Source of the DNA: Mucilaginibacter cryoferens
Lineage (GTDB): Bacteria; Bacteroidota; Bacteroidia; Sphingobacteriales; Sphingobacteriaceae
Length of the DNA stretch: 7,358 bases
Assembly: GCF_014205845.1 (NCBI RefSeq)
Contig: NZ_JACHCR010000046.1
Coordinates: 1-7,358, forward strand
Reading direction: 5' to 3'
Each line of letters begins with the position of its first letter. The first letter of the stretch is position 1. The position numbers and the translations under genes were made by a program. Shown in pieces: positions 5,709-7,358 of the stretch. The notes under the pieces are model-generated. The model ran no database searches and had not been told where the DNA came from. It saw nothing but the letters and a program-made list of their open reading frames with translations.

Positions 5709-7109
5709 CTATTGGCTAATGGGAAGGTTAAAATAGAATTTGGACCCGGCGTTTGCCTTGCTTTCGACCAAGATCCGACTATCATGGAACCGGAGGATCT
5801 CTGCAACCAGGTATAAACCTATTCCAAATCCAGCGACATTTTTAAGCTTATCATTTTCAACCCGGTAAAAGCGGTCAAATAATTTGGCCTGGTCTTTTTT
5901 TTCAATACCGATACCGGTATCTGATACAGCTATTTGTGCTTGCCCGCCAATCGCTTTACAACTTATCGTTATCGTGCTTCCCAAGGGTGAGTACTTAACC
6001 GCATTACTGATCAGATTTCCCATCACTTGTGCAATCTTATTCCTGTCGCCGGTGACAAACAAATCTTCGCAATCTTTCATTATAATCGGATGACTTGGTG
6101 ACAAAAGCTTGGCATCTTCTGTAATTTCCGTTAGCAGATCATAGGCTTTAAAACGTTCAATCACCAAGTCTAATTTACCCTCCAGTAGTTTGGCGCTGTT
6201 GAGAAAGTTCTGAATCAGCGCGGACATTTTATTGGCCTGTTTTTCAACCCTGCTTAAGGCCTCTGTCTTAAATTTATCATTATCAGTACGTGCTTTACTG
6301 AGAAGGAGCTGAACATAAGATTTAATTGTGGTTAAGGGTGTCTTTAATTCATGGCTTGCAATCGTGATAAAATCATTTTTGCGCAGTTCAGCCAATTTCT
6401 GATCAGAAATATCCCTCGCAATTTTTGACAGTCCTATGATCTCATCATCTTCATTCTTTATCGGGGATATCGTTAGTGAAATATCGATCTGCGTGCCGTC
6501 CTTCCTCAATCGCGTGGTTTCAAAGTGTTCAAGCCGTTCGCCTTTTTTAACCCGGGAAAGAATTTGCTGTTCTTCATCCTGTTTACCTGGCGGGATGATC
6601 TTGAAAATTGACTGACCTATCATTTCCTCCGCTGTAAACCCGAACATCCTTTCCGCTGCACCATTCCAGCTTTCAACCAGGCCGTCCAGGTTTTTGCTGA
6701 TAATCGCATCATAAGATGATTGAATGATCGCTGATAAAAGTGCGTTTTTTTTATTGGCCTGTTTGATATCTGTAATATCAAATACCGCCCCTATAAAACG
6801 TATGGGAACGCTATCTGCATTGAAAAATACTTTCCCCCTGGATCTTATCCACCTGAGCTTTTTATCGCGCGCACCAATAATGCGATAGGTCACATCATAT
6901 TTTCCATCGGATAGCGCTTTCACAAAGGCAAAATTTAAAATGTGATCATTCACCCTTTCCCGGTCATGAGGGTGCAGGCAGGCTAAGAAATCATCATCAT
7001 AGGTCACTGTTTTCCCCGCGGGAATATCAAAAAGCTCTCTGCATCGTTCATCCCAATGCATATTTTGTGAAACAAGATCCCTGTCAAATGTTGGACATTC
7101 CGGGGCCAT
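5709..7109 (-). CDS. PAS-PAS sensor histidine kinase, N-terminally truncated by a mobile element
   Basis: The 466-residue frame encodes: an incomplete first PAS_3-type domain (~7-116; HWDERCRELFDIP, FLACLHPHDRERV, GAVFDITD); a complete second PAS (~124-237; IIQSSYDAIISKNLDGLVES, ERMFGFTAEEMIGQS, GLSKIARDISDQK); HisKA with ASHELKTPLT (phosphoacceptor His253); and an ATPase domain with N-box NLISNAVKYSP (Asn369), G1 DTGIGI (397-402), F-box FDRFYRV and G2 GFGIGL (427-432). Catalytic motifs are intact and there is no membrane span. The ATG at 7109 and the first six codons lie inside the 24-bp terminal repeat at 7092-7115, so native sequence begins at codon 7, after the expected first PAS strand. 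The missing strand matches what is encoded at 95-253. A truncated kinase could still be made from the element-supplied ATG, but with a damaged first PAS. No response regulator is adjacent. Confidence 0.85.
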   Translation of the reverse strand: MAPECPTFDRDLVSQNMHWDERCRELFDIPAGKTVTYDDDFLACLHPHDRERVNDHILNFAFVKALSDGKYDVTYRIIGARDKKLRWIRSRGKVFFNADSVPIRFIGAVFDITDIKQANKKNALLSAIIQSSYDAIISKNLDGLVESWNGAAERMFGFTAEEMIGQSIFKIIPPGKQDEEQQILSRVKKGERLEHFETTRLRKDGTQIDISLTISPIKNEDDEIIGLSKIARDISDQKLAELRKNDFITIASHELKTPLTTIKSYVQLLLSKARTDNDKFKTEALSRVEKQANKMSALIQNFLNSAKLLEGKLDLVIERFKAYDLLTEITEDAKLLSPSHPIIMKDCEDLFVTGDRNKIAQVMGNLISNAVKYSPLGSTITISCKAIGGQAQIAVSDTGIGIEKKDQAKLFDRFYRVENDKLKNVAGFGIGLYLVAEILRFHDSRILVESKANAGSKFYFNLPISQ

Positions 7110-7115
7110 TGACCA
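7092..7115 (-). repeat. 24-bp terminal repeat, copy B
   Basis: Inverted relative to copies A and C. It begins TGGACATTCCGG and ends TTGACCA on the + strand. It supplies the ATG and first codons (MAPECP) of the truncated kinase frame. It matches copy A at 20 of 24 and copy C at 18 of 24 positions. Confidence 0.6.
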
Positions 7116-7239
7116 CCCTGTTACGGAATAGCAAACAGTTGATTTCGTAACACTTTGACCATATTAATTTATTGATTTTCAATTATGATCTTTCCTGGTC
7201 GCCTACACAAATAGATGCTCCAAAGCGCACGAAATCGCC

Positions 7240-7263
7240 TGGTCAAGCCTCGCGGAATATCCA
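7240..7263 (+). repeat. 24-bp terminal repeat, copy C
   Basis: TGGTCAA at 7240-7246 and GGAATATCCA at 7254-7263, in the same orientation as copy A (19 of 24 identical). Its outer edge coincides with the point where recognisable transposase coding begins. Confidence 0.6.
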
Positions 7264-7264
7264 C

Positions 7265-7358
7265 TTTACTAAGCTATATGACCGAAAGAATGCATTGGTG
7301 GCAGCAGAGATGCTTAATGACAAAGTGGTGCCGTTTTATGAGCAGCATGATCTGCGTC
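7265..7358 (+). pseudogene. 5'-truncated integrase-core transposase fragment, running off the window
   Basis: The frame encodes FTKLYDRKNALVAAEMLNDK and VVPFYEQHDLR and continues past the window end. From memory this resembles the middle of DDE integrase-core (rve) transposases of the IS3/IS481 type in Bacteroidota, where such a segment follows the first catalytic Asp and precedes the L-T-D-R-G-T-E-Y block. Homology starts within two bases of the edge of repeat C. The N-terminal DNA-binding part and the first catalytic Asp are therefore absent. The frame is open back to 7151, but those residues show no transposase similarity and there is no plausible start. It is a remnant unless the window edge hides a rearranged copy. 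Confidence 0.6.

Larger units (their letters stand above)
7092..7263 (+). mobile_element. 172-bp non-coding segment bounded by imperfect inverted repeats (MITE-like or IS end)
   Basis: The outer ends are 24-bp repeats, copy B (7092-7115) and copy C (7240-7263, inverted), identical at 18 of 24 positions. Inside them is a second, weaker inverted pair: GATTTCGT...CTTTG at 7141-7157 and its inverted relative at about 7216-7236. Both pairs contain a TTCCG/TTTCG, about 6 bp, then TTGACCA-like module, resembling repeated transposase-binding sites. No gene of its own is present. One side meets kinase sequence, the other a transposase fragment, so it is either a small non-autonomous element or the remains of two element ends brought together. 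I see no clear target duplication. Confidence 0.5.

Noticed and set aside
5690..5718. Hairpin at the end of the minus-strand kinase as a terminator
   Set aside because: The stem has a bulge and no T-run follows on either strand.
5884..6093. + strand ORF opposite the second kinase
   Set aside because: Antisense to the ATPase domain motifs; hydrophobic shadow sequence.
7151..7264. Upstream part of the open frame before the transposase fragment
   Set aside because: Open by chance: it crosses non-coding inverted repeats, has no start codon in a sensible context and shows no transposase similarity.

Overview
The window looks like a chromosome or plasmid segment from a Bacteroidota bacterium, most likely Sphingobacteriaceae (Mucilaginibacter/Pedobacter-like). 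This rests on my recognition of protein styles: a 63-residue CspA with the N-terminus MQQGTVKFFN, PAS proteins with an HVIRKPLAN-type H-box, a GAF histidine kinase, a POTRA-less surface-antigen barrel, and TAnnTTTG-like -7 boxes. No rRNA, tRNA or CRISPR is visible.

Layout, left to right. Bases 1-122 are the end of a mobile element: the C-terminal tail of an unidentified + strand protein, then a 24-bp terminal-repeat-like sequence. It abuts the first ~44 codons of a PAS histidine kinase on the minus strand (95-253). Next come a minus-strand cold-shock gene with a strong terminator (356-608), a small YtxH-like membrane protein with its own terminator (867-1154), a BamA/TamA-type outer-membrane barrel (1277-2494), and a PAS protein with a histidine-kinase dimerisation helix but no ATPase domain (2659-3261). 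Two unrecognised minus-strand genes follow. The second (3715-4127) is longer than its ATG-to-stop ORF suggests: a frame break near 4053 splits a ~137-residue protein. Then come a complete soluble GAF histidine kinase (4348-5550) and a PAS-PAS histidine kinase on the minus strand (5709-7109) whose 5' end is cut off by another copy of the 24-bp repeat. The right edge (7092-7358) is mobile-element DNA: a 172-bp non-coding segment bounded by inverted repeats, then a 5'-truncated transposase running off the window.

Functionally the region is sensory: three PAS/GAF signalling proteins and one kinase fragment, with no response regulator in view. The most notable structure is that the two ends appear to hold the two halves of one insertion-split PAS kinase, in the order expected if the window ends were joined through the mobile element. 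That suggests a circular molecule, a tandem duplication, or a contig broken inside a repeated element. No perfect target-site duplication is visible, so two related kinases hit by related elements remain an alternative.
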